From Holothuria scabra (taxonomy: Eukaryota; Echinodermata; Holothuroidea; Aspidochirotida; Holothuriidae), in NCBI GenBank assembly GCA_037179385.1, contig CM074187.1, positions 48,146,879 to 48,210,878 of the forward strand: a DNA stretch of 64,000 nucleotides. Reading direction: 5' to 3'. The position numbers and the translations under genes were made by a program. Under the pieces are notes generated by a model. That model saw only the letters and a list, made by a program, of their open reading frames with translations, was not told the origin of the DNA and searched no databases. Shown here piece by piece: positions 12,263 through 23,598 of this stretch. Within the stretch, counting starts at the first letter, position 1; every line of letters starts with the position of its first letter.

Positions 12263-14100
12263 TTGTTGGTCGTATTTATTTACGGACCCCTGTCACCTAC
12301 AATCCACCGTAATGACGGTGAACCCCTACTCCCTCCCCAAGTTAGCCCGCGCAGCGAACGAATTTTTGGTTCCTTGTGTAACAAAGGAACCTATGCAGTC
12401 ACCTTGGCGTATGTATGTGTGTGTGTGTGTGTGTATGTGTGTGTGTATGTGACGGATTGGAATGCGAGGTATGTGGTGCGATAACTCAATAACCGAGTGA
12501 TCAATTTTTTTCAAACTTGGTATGTATGTAGATGTTGTGGAGTAGATGTGCCCTATCGTTTTTGGGGGAGGTCAAAGGTCACTGGTGATCACCAGAGGCC
12601 AAAAACTGAATTTCTGTTAGTAGCTGTAACTCAGTATCCGTTGTTCAAGCAGTGGCATCATTTTAGGATAAGTTAGATTGGTAGGAGGTGAAAATGTTGG
12701 TACATTAACCAAAATAATTGGAAAGGGTCAAAAGGTCAAAAAGTAATGTTTTATTGATATCTTGCCACTGAAACATTTTAGAGGGGTGGTGTAATGGAGA
12801 TTTGTGTTCGTCTAAGTGAAATGCACGTGATGACCCCCCTTGACCTCACTTGACCTCATTTGACCTTTTGACCTTTGTGACTTTTTTGTGACTTTTTTGT
12901 GACGTCAAGATTTGTCTTGATCAGACGAACCAAAAGGCTATTACACTACCCTCCTACAATGTTCGTTACTTGAGTTACTGACATTTAAATGACAGGCTAG
13001 TGTGTACATGTAGGTCATATGCAGGCCTATTGCAATGCCATGTATGCGGTGCAATTACTCAATAACCAAGTAACATAGTGGAAATAATGGAAAGTTGTGT
13101 TCGTCTAAGTAAAGTGCACGTGAAGACTCTTTGGGTCTTTGTTCAATTGGTTTAAAAGTCCAGCTGAAGTTTAATGCCTTTAGACAAATGCAATGTATAA
13201 AAGAAAAGAAGAATTATAACCCCTCTCAGTCTAAAAGCAGTTTAGTTAACAATCAGGACAGTAATGCAATTATTATTAAAAACAACCTTTTCCTCACATA
13301 CAGTATTGAATAAAGTTATTCACAGTGCAAGCTAAGATTCCAATTTCAATAGTAAAATATGAAAGCAGTTTCTCTTCTTTACCTCTGCTTCTACCCTAGG
13401 GACTACAATGCTGTTTCTAACACCCTCTTTAGGTTAAAAGGTCAAGTTGAAAGTCATTTATTAGATTCTACAGAGCTATGTTTGTTTCTTGGTCTTCTAG
13501 CCAAATTGTGAAGAAGAAATTGGTGGTAATAAATCACTATCGGGCTGCCTTTAGTAGCAGAATTGTGGCCTTTTCCTTATTTTTGCTTTTCAGGCAAACA
13601 CATTGGGTAGTCTAAAGGACAACCATGACATAATTTCTAGTCATCCATCATAAATTTTGGTGGTCAGGAATGACCAGATGACTGTTAAATTTCTTTGGTG
13701 CAGAAGAGACTGTGTTTATTTAAAATCAGTTTTGATCTACTTTGACTGTATTTGACCTTTGTGACTTCTTTTTAAGGTCTGGATTTGAATTGTTGAGAAC
13801 CTCCTATACTACCCCAAACTCAAGTAAATGACATTTTAGTGAAAGGTGATGAATGTATTTGTCGCATGGAAGTGGGCAGTGTGCAGTGTGATAATTTGAA
13901 AAGTTTAGTGTTCCATTTCTCTCAAACGGCAAGTGCTTGTATGATTTTGAAATTTAATGTGCCCCTATGTTTTTGGGTGATGGCCAAAAGTCATTGGGGT
14001 TAAAGGTGCAAATTATGCCTTACCTTGGGACTACCTTAATACAATATCATCTTTAATGCAAGGAACCATAGTGCCCTTGGGCTCTTGTTTTCTTCGTTCA
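12263..14100. mobile_element. DR1-rich dispersed repeat, copy 1, with (TG)n
   Basis: A non-coding repeat with a (TG)n tract at about 12411-12452, then a TTTTTTTCAAACTTGGTATG block also found (as TTCTTCAAACTTGGTAGG) at 20200. Many AGGTCA words in both orientations follow, including the exact AGGTCAAAGGTCA at 12569-12581 and inverted TGACCT words at 12839-12885. It ends near GCCCTTGGGCTCTTGTTTTC, like the end motif at 21822-21838. Confidence 0.6.
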
Positions 14101-14542
14101 ACTCATCGTTACAAAAAACCATCTGAGAGACGGCAGCTCAAGGGGGCGGCAGCCACAGAGGTGCTACGCAGGCTAGCCATAAGTGAAAACGAAATTGGTA
14201 GACTTTAAACTATGTGCAAAGATTTGGTCCAAGCTGCTTTGTATTTTTTCTCCGTCGCATCTGCCCTCAAACCATTACAAGTTCAAAAGTTCCATGGGAG
14301 AGGGGGAATTCCACCCTTTGATGGGGAAGAACACCTTGCGAGTTTTTCATTGAAAGCGAATAAAAGGTGGAAACAATTTCTGTGAGTGACTAGCTCCCAC
14401 AAAACACCCGACGCCTGTGTACATGGAAGGGCAGACTATATAATTACGATATATTTGTCATGTCTTATTAATCAACCGTTATTTTTTGCTTCCAGCCACA
14501 TGGACACCGAATATGTACACCAATTCTTTTGTTCGAACCCTT

Positions 14543-14755
14543 CATTAGAGAATTCTGCCCTTGAAAAGTGGACGCCATGACTTGGCCGATGTCATCGTGC
14601 ACTTGGCCTATTTTTGAACAATGCAAATTCGCGAACAACAATAGGCGGTCGCTGGAGCATGTAATCTTTAACAACGTGGCTTTTTTTGTCAGATGTTTAA
14701 CGAGCAAGGATCTCAAGGACATATTTTTGTCCAGGTTGTAAGGGAGCTAAATATA
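14543..14755. mobile_element. CATTAGAGAAT MITE, copy 2
   Basis: A direct-orientation relative of 5551-5771, starting CATTAGAGAATTCTGCCC and sharing GACTTGGCCGAT, AACAACAATAGGCGGTC and TTTTTGTCAG. The right terminus is degraded. Confidence 0.6.
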
Positions 14756-15450
14756 TAATATAACTGGCTGTTCGAGAGTTTAAATGGAAGTACCTCACTT
14801 CCACGGAAATATTTTGTCTAAAACCGAACTGAAAGCTGTTAAAATGAGAGAAGTAAAAATGTTGGAGCCCGACTCCCATCCCTCGACCCTACTCTGATGG
14901 CTAAATGTCTCCCGTCAACATTCTGTTATCATTATTCTGACAAAAGAGATTGAATTGCAGCAGTTACTTTCCGACAATATAGTTCATTTATAATAGTTCG
15001 AGCAGTGAAAAATATTTACCCCTAGTTACATGCTCGACGGATGTAACAGTCCTTCTGTGAATTAATTCAGACCGTTATGACCTCCGTACACAGCTTCCGC
15101 AGTAAATGCACTCAATATTTGTAACTTCCTGCAAAACGTGTCATTTTCGAGAGAATGACCCCCCCCCCCACTTCCACCCAGCCCTTACCCCACCATAATG
15201 CAGAGGGCATACCACAAAAATAGTCCAGCTATACTCCCCCCCCCCCCTTCACAGTAGACAAAACACCTTGCACGCATTAAATTGTCCATAGTTTGACATT
15301 GTCCATAGTTTGACATAACGATAGCAGTTACAAAGGATTCTGGGAAACAGTGTTGGTGCACGTCTCCTTCAAACAAAAAATGCCATTGGTGAAACGATCT
15401 AGAGCCCTCTGTAATCGCTGATTGGAAAATGGACTAGTAAGCAGTTGGGC

Positions 15451-15470
15451 CAGGGAGTTGCAACTCCCTG
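15451..15470. mobile_element. Micro-palindrome P2 (20 bp) with 7-bp flanking repeats
   Basis: CAGGGAGTTGCAACTCCCTG is a perfect 20-bp palindrome. Its flanks are GTTGGGC (15444-15450) and GTTGGAC (15471-15477), 6 of 7 identical. It shares the CAGGGAG..CTCCCTG ends with P3, P4 and P5. Confidence 0.75.
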
Positions 15471-15477
15471 GTTGGAC

Positions 15478-15512
15478 CGTGGAATTAATACGTAGGAGAT
15501 AGTACTTCTATG
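15478..15512. mobile_element. Micro-palindrome P2b, diverged 35-bp copy
   Basis: Exactly 35 bp and identical to P1 (2011-2045) at 28 positions, including GATAGTACTTCTATG against GGTAGTACTTCCATG. It begins immediately after the right flank of P2. Its own flanks are GTTGGAC and ATTGAAC, 5 of 7. The arms have decayed, so it looks older than P1. Confidence 0.55.
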
Positions 15513-16687
15513 ATTGAACAGAGAGATGACATACTTCTGCGACAGTTGAGTATGGAAAAGTTTAGTTGACCTTGCATGGACAGATGGACTGATGGATGCT
15601 TTTAATTTTCAGTATCCGATTGAATTGCTTAACCATTCATTAGCTTCGTTTTCAAGTTTAAGCTGATGGCTAAAAGAATGTTTTCACAGGATTTTCACAT
15701 CTGTAAAAACAATCTCTGAGCTACCAAACTATTATGATAAACCGAGGAACTCTTGGGTGACTTAAAGCCTATATTAGGCTCATAAAATTGCAGCATTATG
15801 GTGGCAATAGGTACAGCAAGCTTCTGTATTGACGGGCTCGTAAACAGGATACATTGTATTATTGCATAATATCTTATTCAATTTCTTGTCTATGTTTGTA
15901 TATAGTCGAGTCCCAAACGTATGGAAACAATTGCTGTCAAAGTTGTTGCACAAGCCGTTATGTGTTACAACTTGAAAAAATTAGAACAAAAATTACAGAA
16001 AGAGAAAGTAGTCGGATTTATAAAAAAGAAACAGAAAACGTTCCCTTGCTAATATGAAGTAGTGATGCATGTCTTCCCTATTTGTTCAAGTATTTTATCA
16101 TTTAAAGGAACAGCAGTTAGAAATGAACTGAAAATTTCACCAAAAAGTTTAAAAAGAAGTCTTCCTCAATGTTTCAAAACATTTTGGTTAATTGCTGACT
16201 AGGTTGTGAAGGGGATAGCAATTGAGTTCTTCCTTCATCCGCAAGAAGGGATTAAAATCCAAAACTTCCACGTGGACCAATTTTTTTAAGCAAGCCGACT
16301 ACCCAGAATACACCTGGTATTCTTAGGGGAGTGGTAATGAGGTACCAGGTTATAAAAATAAAGTTTATATCAAAGAGAGCTTTATGGGGACAATGATACA
16401 AACGACTTCCGAAAGACCCTGTTCTCCTTGTTTTTCTTCTGGTGAAAGTCGCCAGCATGTCAGAGCTTAATGGCTTCAGTCATGGACAAAGTTAAGTATA
16501 ATTGCAGAGAAAGTGCGGCCGTACTATAATCGTCTACCCAGGTGAAATAATGAAACTTGTATATACTTTATGTCGTCATTACAATGGTGATTGCCCTTGT
16601 CTCACTTTAGAGTCAATAGTAGGGTGAACTTATTCAGATACCGCTAGTTGGCGAGAAGAACATCTTCCAATGACTAACTTTACACTC

Positions 16688-16970
16688 TTAAAGTAAAAAG
16701 AGTGAAATTTCACTCGTTGGAAGAGTGAAAGCAATAAAATTCAATCAAAAAGGGGGGGGGGGATTCACTCGAAAAAGATTGAAATCACTCCAAAAGGGCT
16801 ACGTTTCACTCTTGATGGAGTGCCTACAGGGGCCACACTCTTTAAAAAAGAGTGATACGTGTATGCAGGCATTCGTTTCTTCTTGGAATGAATTTCAGTT
16901 TCCTTGGAGTGCGTTAACGATCTAATGGAGTGAATTCACACGTTTCACTCTTATTAGAGGGTGTTTTAAT
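16688..16970. repeat. GAGTGAA/TTCACTC periodic element, copy 1
   Basis: About 280 bp in which GAGTGAA and its complement TTCACTC recur every 15-35 bp in both orientations. A G-run lies at 16752-16762. The order of blocks matches 56055-56350 read on the other strand, including TGATGGAGTG and AAAAAAGAGTGATAC. It is probably a fold-back transposon. Confidence 0.65.
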
Positions 16971-18756
16971 TCATTCTTTTGTTTTATAGTGTAATTCCCT
17001 CATTAAATATACTCCTTTCCTTACACGCATGCAAAACCGTAATATCGTAACCGAAATGACACCCTTAATTTTCAACTGAAGCTTAAGTACAGTTACCGCA
17101 ACTTGAATTTATGTATGAATATATAGACTATCCCATTTCATTAATTGCTTTTGACATGAGGCATTATTTCTCTCCTTAGTTGTCAAATATTCTAGGAGTT
17201 TAACTGCTTTGTTTTCCTTATTCCATAAGCAGGTATTTAAGTCCTGAAAAAAGCACATATACTTCGAAGAGAAGAAGAGAGCAGTGAGATTTAGGGGGAA
17301 TTTCAAAATAAGTCCGGGTGACTGATTTCTTTAGCCATTTGAACAAATGCGTTTGAAATGCGGATTCGAAAAATGTGTGATAGCATTTAAGTTTAAATTA
17401 AGCAATGACAATAACCAGATAACAAAAGTTTTAATTGTCTTCTGTGTAGGAAGAGACTTAGGATAGCAAATACAGAATATTTCTTCAACTTACAAACAAA
17501 TAGACAAACAAAGGATACGAAGGCATTATCTTTTAAAAATCTCTGGCAATTGTCCTCTCTGACCTTGGAAAGAATTTAGACATTAAAAACAATAAGAGAA
17601 GATCCCATGCAATTTTGAGATAACCATAGTGTTAAATGGTAAAATAGGAACATATAAATCCAGTGGTCAGCTCTGGTCAGCTGAAATGATGCACATCTTC
17701 CCTAGGTGTAGCTGCATTTCCTTTTCAACCATCCGGTCCATAATCGTCTCTTCTTTGGTTACAAATATTAATGGTCAGTTACGGTCGAGATGAAAGATGT
17801 GACCATTGGAGAAGTAACCTTAAAAGGTTAACTTTTTCTGACTTGAGACCACTCTAAATTTGGGAAAAAATTGAGCTGCATAGGTGCGTTCCATGTATAA
17901 GAGTTTCTTAATGAAAATCGTAGCAAGCAGAACAACGGTTAGTTTACCGCGATAGAATGTACTTTAATGCACAGTTGATTATGTTAATTGATCAATTGTT
18001 GGGTTTGTGCATGTGCTTTTACGGCACCCCTATGGATTCGCCTGGACCAACTCTTAATTATTCGGAAGAAGGTTAGTAAAAACCCACGTAGGCCTACATG
18101 AAATGTTGCCATTAATTAGTGCCCTCAAAAATTGAAAAATAGACTGAGATCCTATCCCACTATAGGCCGTAAAACTCCATCTAATCTAACCTGGCCTAAT
18201 CTATCTACTTGTACGGTCTGTAAATAGGAACAGTAGATCCATGGACCTAAAGGCTCACGTTTATAACAGATACAGCACTGCTCTTTCGAAGGTTCCTTGG
18301 GTACTAAGCTCGATTATAGCGTCAGCTAAAACATAAACACGGTCGAAAAAACCCAGCCTTGCTGAGAAACAGCCACAAATATGCGAGGTGTCGATAGGTG
18401 CCGTGGAAATTTGGTTGGGATAATAAGTGCAAAATTGAATAAAATTGTGCCTGGTGTATCGTATATCTTTGACCTCTCTTCACATAATTACATATTCTTT
18501 TGTTTTTATGTCTTTGAAGCTTCATCGGTAAAATGATGTTGTTTAAATTGCTATGGCAACAGATAACAAATCGAGAGGTGCGCCTTTTCTTCAAAACTGC
18601 TTTCTGATGTCCTTTCGGGAAATATCCCAAGTAAAAGGATATTTGATGACCGAGAGGCGCACAGTTGCAGCCCGACTGCTTCAGTTTGGCCGAAAAATGT
18701 TCCAGTACATGCCAGGACGGTCATATGTTGATTGGTTTACTTTTCTGACTGCATAC
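16971..18756. other. No gene recognised
   Basis: AT-rich non-coding DNA. A SINE-tail fragment (AGGCCGTAAAACTCCATCTA) lies at about 18163-18215. The reading frame at 18553-18900 runs into the following MITE and is rejected as a gene. Confidence 0.45.
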
Positions 18757-19144
18757 CACGGACTTATATACATGAACACAGCATGTAACGTATACGTGCT
18801 ATCCGTAGATGGGCGCCACCGGCTGGGACAAAAAAGCACACCAAGATGGCTGCCGGGAAGCTATAAATCGTCTGATTTGACGACGACTCGTACTATTTGA
18901 AGCAAAAGTTGAACTTGAATGGGAAATAATCATATCTCTGCAATGCGTGAAGTGGTTTTGACCTTACCTTGCCACATTTCAAAAATATTTCAATTTTCTT
19001 TCAAAATTTGGTGGTATACTTGAGCAAGTTCAAACTTTCACACGAAAAACATAGCAGACGGCCATCTTGGTGCGCTTTTTCTCAAACGTACGGTAGCGAC
19101 AATATACCATTCAGTATGCTCTGTCCATGTGTAGGAAGTCCGTG
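18757..19144. mobile_element. 388-bp MITE with exact 8-bp target duplication, copy 1
   Basis: CTGCATAC occurs immediately left (18749-18756) and right (19145-19152), an exact 8-bp duplication. Inverted ends are CACGGACTTATATACATG and its relative CATGTGTAGGAAGTCCGTG. A second copy lies at 38023-38404 in the same orientation and is closely similar throughout. Non-coding, hAT-type by duplication length. Confidence 0.85.
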
Positions 19145-19152
19145 CTGCATAC

Positions 19153-20040
19153 TCATACTGACTAGTCTCAATTGTCCAATCGTTTAAACTAGTCATCCAG
19201 ACGGTAACTTAGAGATGCTATGCTTACCATTTAAAGACTATTTCAAGTCCAGGGTTCAAATAGTACCGTAACACTCTATCTTTTATCAGTTATAACATTC
19301 ACACTGTTGTCGAAAACAATTCCTGATAAACTTTCAACGGAAACCACAGTATATTACATTTCATGTTTCTACTATTAACTTTTACCAAGTTGCTCTTTTA
19401 CCGTGACGTTTTCGGCATTTATATTGGTCCACACTTCCAAAATGAGGTAATTGATATCTTGCAATGAGTTGCAGTTTGGCTTGCTTTCAGAGAAATTGTG
19501 CTGGGCTACGTGAGGAAGAGCATTTGAAGTAGTAGTTCATTCTGTAGCTATAATATGTAGGCTGCACCACAAGCACGTCGTCAGCAGAAAGATACATGCA
19601 TTTACCGATGTTTTAATATCAATTATCACTGTAAGATCAGTAGGCCAAGCACATTGGTTATTTAATTGTAAGTATCGGGAATATGGATTAATATACAACC
19701 GATTTCCAACGAGTGGGCAGAAAGATTGAAGAAATTTTTCTGCCTCAGTTGGAAGTTACTTTACAGATAGGCTATAGACTACTTAATGAAACCGTAAAGA
19801 AAATGTATAGTTTTATAGAGTGTGGTACTTTTGTCAATACTGACAGGGTATTGATTACCTACACGATTAACAAACCGGTTATCGTGAGAAGCGTCTCCAC
19901 TGCGATGTTATCCGCTGTTTTTATCTCATCGCTCAATGAGGAGGATGAGATATTGTAGTCACTTTGCCTATATGGCTATATATGGCAATGCCAGCCTAAA
20001 TCGCAATGGTTACCATGGAAACCATGATTTTTTTTCCAAT
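19153..20040. other. No gene recognised
   Basis: No exon recognised. A near-palindromic ATGGTTACCATGGAAACCAT lies at about 20007-20026. Confidence 0.4.
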
Positions 20041-20990
20041 TTACTAGTCTCAAGGTCTAACCTATGGTGAGGTACCCCGGGGTGAATGAAGGTCCAGGGA
20101 TGAGAGAGGGGTCAAAACCTGTCCGTGTGTGTGTGCGTGTGTTGGTGTGTGTGTGTGTGTGTCCAATTTTGTTGTCCTAATATCTTGTAAACGGCTGAGC
20201 CGATTTTCTTCAAACTTGGTAGGATGATACCTTAGGTGGAACAATTGCATTTTAATACACAACCGGAAGTAAAGGTCAAATGTTACAGGTCAAAGGTCAA
20301 ATTTAGTGAAATCACCTTTTCTGCTATATTTTCAAAAGTAAAGGTCCTCCTGACACGAAACTTCACACATATGATGATTCCGTCTAGACCTACCAAAATA
20401 TGTGGTTGCCATGACAAAAGAGGTCAAAGTTCAAGTGGTAGAGTGGAACAAAAAATTTCAAGTGATAATTTGTTCGTAAAACAACCTTTTTGTCCCTCAA
20501 ACTCCTCCTAGTGGGCTGGACGGATTCTTTTCAATTTCAATTGGTAGGTGGGTACCCCAGAGTGAGAACTTATGTCTCTCAGACCCTCGGAAGTAAAGGT
20601 CAAAGGTCAAACGTCACATTTTGCAAAAGACCACCTTTTTTACTATTTTGTACTAAAACTTCAAAAGAAAACATTCATTTTACATGAAACTTCACAAGTA
20701 TAATAGGGTAGCTTAGTTCTACCAAAATATGTAGTCTCCATGGCAACCAAGGTCAAAGGTCACTCGACAGGGGGTCAAATACTTTTTTGTATTTACTATA
20801 ACTCTTAACGGAAGCATCCCGCAAATCTGAAAGTTTAAGTGTAATAGCCTAGTCATGACAAGTTGTACCGATATGTGTGTTGTCATGGCAACCAAGGTCA
20901 TAGTTCACGTTACAGATGGTCAAAGGTCATGTTTGTAAGTAGCATATTTTTCATCAATTCATATAAATAAGCTACACTGGGCCTCAGGCC
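20041..20990. mobile_element. DR1-rich dispersed repeat, copy 2, with (TG)n
   Basis: Shares the (TG)n tract (20119-20161), then TTCTTCAAACTTGGTAGG, with the copy at 12263. Exact AGGTCAAAGGTCA words lie at 20287-20299, 20597-20609 and 20750-20762, with a one-mismatch version at 20917-20929. The block is an internal tandem of three or four diverged units of roughly 150-310 bp, each ending in the AGGTCA pair. Nuclear receptors such as HNF4, RXR or COUP-TF bind this consensus; use here is unproven. Confidence 0.65.
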
Positions 20991-22606
20991 TAGTCTAGTA
21001 CTTCGTAGTAGCAGTCTCGTCTTCACAACTCAAATTCTTATTTCACTAGCTTGTGTGCTGCAGTGATATTTTTAAGTTCCTGCTCGCACTTTACTTTGAT
21101 AGCCCTTACATCTAGAGTGCTCCCATATGGTCTATGCAGACAGTTGTTTTCACTCCAAAGTTGCTGTAACTGTTAGGCCTAGTAGTATGAAAGTTAAAGT
21201 CCAACTTAGCTAGACTTGAAATCTGAAGTTGGTTAAAGGTATGTAGGCTAGGTCTGGGGCTTAGGCATGGCTAGACCTACGCTATTCATAGGCTTGAGTT
21301 ATAACCTGGCAAGATATGAAATTGTGGGTGACTAACATTAGGTTCGGCATAGGGCCTATCTTACATATCAGTGCCCTTAAAACTTTTTTAAAAGTTTTGA
21401 AGCATCGCCAAAGAAACGCACGTGACAATTTCCTTGCCACGGGCTAGGATTCGCCACAGGCCAGCACGAAGAAAAGGTTTGTGCGTCGGCCGGAAATCTT
21501 CTAACGCCACGCGTTCAACATGGCGCACACTCACAGTTTCTTAATTGAGACGCACTGATGTGCGTATCAGCTCGACACACATGAAGTTTGCTAGGTAGCG
21601 CGTGAATAATAACAATTACGCACTTGTCTAAAGCGTCCCCGAAAGCGTCTTACTTTTATAATCGTTGCGTCCATATCCAGTATCAGTTCAGTGTGCCAAC
21701 CCTTCCGATCATGTTAACTTCTAACTTACAAAATTACTGAAGGATCTGTGCTTTCCTGTATCCGATACTTTTTACAGTTCAACTTGCGCACATGTTAGCG
21801 ATGAGATATGCAACTCCGTGGGTTGCCCTCTTGTTTTCATTTTTGGGGGGAATTGTCAGCTGACTGTTTCCAGTACTTTATTTAGTCCTTTAAGCCTTTG
21901 TGCTGCAGCTTTTGTCCTTTAGGACATTCACAATCTGTGAGGTTAGTGACAGGCAAAAGTTTATTGAATATGAAGTGCAGAACAAAGATGTTAAGAGTGG
22001 AAAGTGATGTTTATCAGGCAGTTACTATGACAACTTTTTCCTGTCTTTTTATAACCTCCCTAGAGGTAATTTAGTTGCGTTGTAAATGTATACTAAATAC
22101 TTCTTTCTCGTGGAGTTTTTGTAATGATCAAAATGGAAACATGACACATCTCCGCACTATATATGCTCCCATAAAGTATTCTGCAGGGAGTTGGCACTTA
22201 AAACATAGAACTTGCGGCCGATCGTTAGTCGGTTAGTTCATTTCCCAGGCAAACATGAGGACCTTTTATCTTTAAGATCTAAGTGACACTCTTGTTGTAG
22301 TTTACAGCACAAGAGCACTTGGCCTAGTTAAGACAGGCATGTAAATAAAGTATCTTTGACATTAACGCCTTGGCAGGCCCGTACTTCAGACAAGGTATTG
22401 GAGAGGGATTTTTCAAAGCCACTTGTGTGAAAATGTATTAAGTCAATCACAAACTTAACATTCGTCCCCCCCCCCCCCCCGCTATGGACAAAAGGCTTAC
22501 TTGGAACGATTAACCTTCGAAGGTAACCGCGGGGTAGTGGGCCTGCGGAGTCGATGGACTTTTTCTTTAACGCCCACTCTACTATATACCTTCGACGGGG
22601 TGACGG
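20991..22606. other. No gene recognised
   Basis: Non-coding. It includes GGTTGCCCTCTTGTTTTC at 21822-21839, resembling the 3' end of the DR1 repeat family, and a C-run at 22467-22480. Confidence 0.4.
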
Positions 22607-22700
22607 CAGTGGCGTAGCCAGGATTTTTTCTCAAGGAGGGCACTGGAGGGCACAGACTTTTTATAGGGGGCACAACATATAACTCAGGGATACCTATGGT
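22607..22700 (+). mobile_element. Left end of a CAGTGGCGTAG hAT-like element
   Basis: CAGTGGCGTAGCCAGGAT at 22607 is the terminal motif of the family found complete at 23599-24733. No matching right end with the flank GGTGACGG was found, so this copy is truncated or degraded. A related start, CAGTGGTGGCTCGTGG, lies at 22740. Confidence 0.5.
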
Positions 22701-23598
22701 GAGATTATTAGAGCTACATTTTATTGAGTCTGACGACAGCCAGTGGTGGCTCGTGGTCTAAATACATGGAGGGGCAAATTGGTATTGGTGGGAATAAACC
22801 AACGGCGCCCAAGGCGTCGTGGGAGCGCTTCGCTTTGACCTAGCTTTTTGTACCATACTTTGCAGTTCCCTGCAAGGTTTCGATTTTACTTTTTTCAACT
22901 TATAATTTCAATTTTTTCACTAGGAACCGATGAGTGGGACTCCTTTTGCGAGAAAACGACCCATTAAAACTTAACAGGGTTACTTATTAATACAGGAGCC
23001 GCGCTATAACATTGTTGTTCGAGTTTACCCTGCAGAAATGAGGCATAAGTTATGTTACATATCGCCTACACATCTGCCTCAATATGTTAGCGGGACGCCT
23101 GTAGCTGCTAACAAGGAGAGTCCCCGTCACCTGGAATTTGTTTGACGTGTCTTTGTACAGGTTGAATAGCCTTCGTTGGCCAGTAAGTATGTTCATGGGA
23201 ATTTAGTGTGGGATGAAAAACAATGCAGAAATCCCTTTGCAATTACTGGTTGTGACCTTTGTTGGATTTCCCCTCGGGAAGTTTAAGGTCAAGCGTGGGT
23301 GATTGATCCCCTATTTAAAGGGGATCAATTTCCGCACTACATACAAACTCGATTTTAGAACTGTAAAAGTCTCGTGGGACTGCCTTCAAAATATTTTTTT
23401 TTTCAGGGGTGAAGAAACAAAGAATTCAGAAAATTATTAAGATATGCGAGATTTAGTTGAACCCACCCCCTCCGATTCAAATATCCTGTAATTCGTGTTT
23501 CCACCATGATCTATGAACGGAACCCTGGATCGCGAACTTCAGTGCATGTCATCCAAGATGCTTAATGATCCATTCATCTGGGTGTTTTGACCCGTGAG
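22701..23598. other. No gene recognised; one strong hairpin
   Basis: Non-coding. 23302-23329 is a hairpin with perfect 11-bp arms (ATTGATCCCCT) and a 6-base loop. It lacks flanking direct repeats, unlike the micro-palindromes. Confidence 0.4.

Larger units (their letters stand above)
14756..16687. other. No gene recognised; micro-palindromes inside
   Basis: No coding exon recognised. It contains C-runs at 15161-15170 and 15236-15247, a 17-bp unit (ATTGTCCATAGTTTGAC) repeated twice at 15281-15314, and two adjacent micro-palindromes listed separately. Confidence 0.5.

Noticed and set aside
18553..18900. 115-codon plus frame
   Set aside because: Its second half lies inside the MITE starting at 18757; the first half has no recognised domain.
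23302..23329. Hairpin with perfect 11-bp arms
   Set aside because: No flanking 7-bp direct repeats and no CA...TG ends, so it was not added to the micro-palindrome family.
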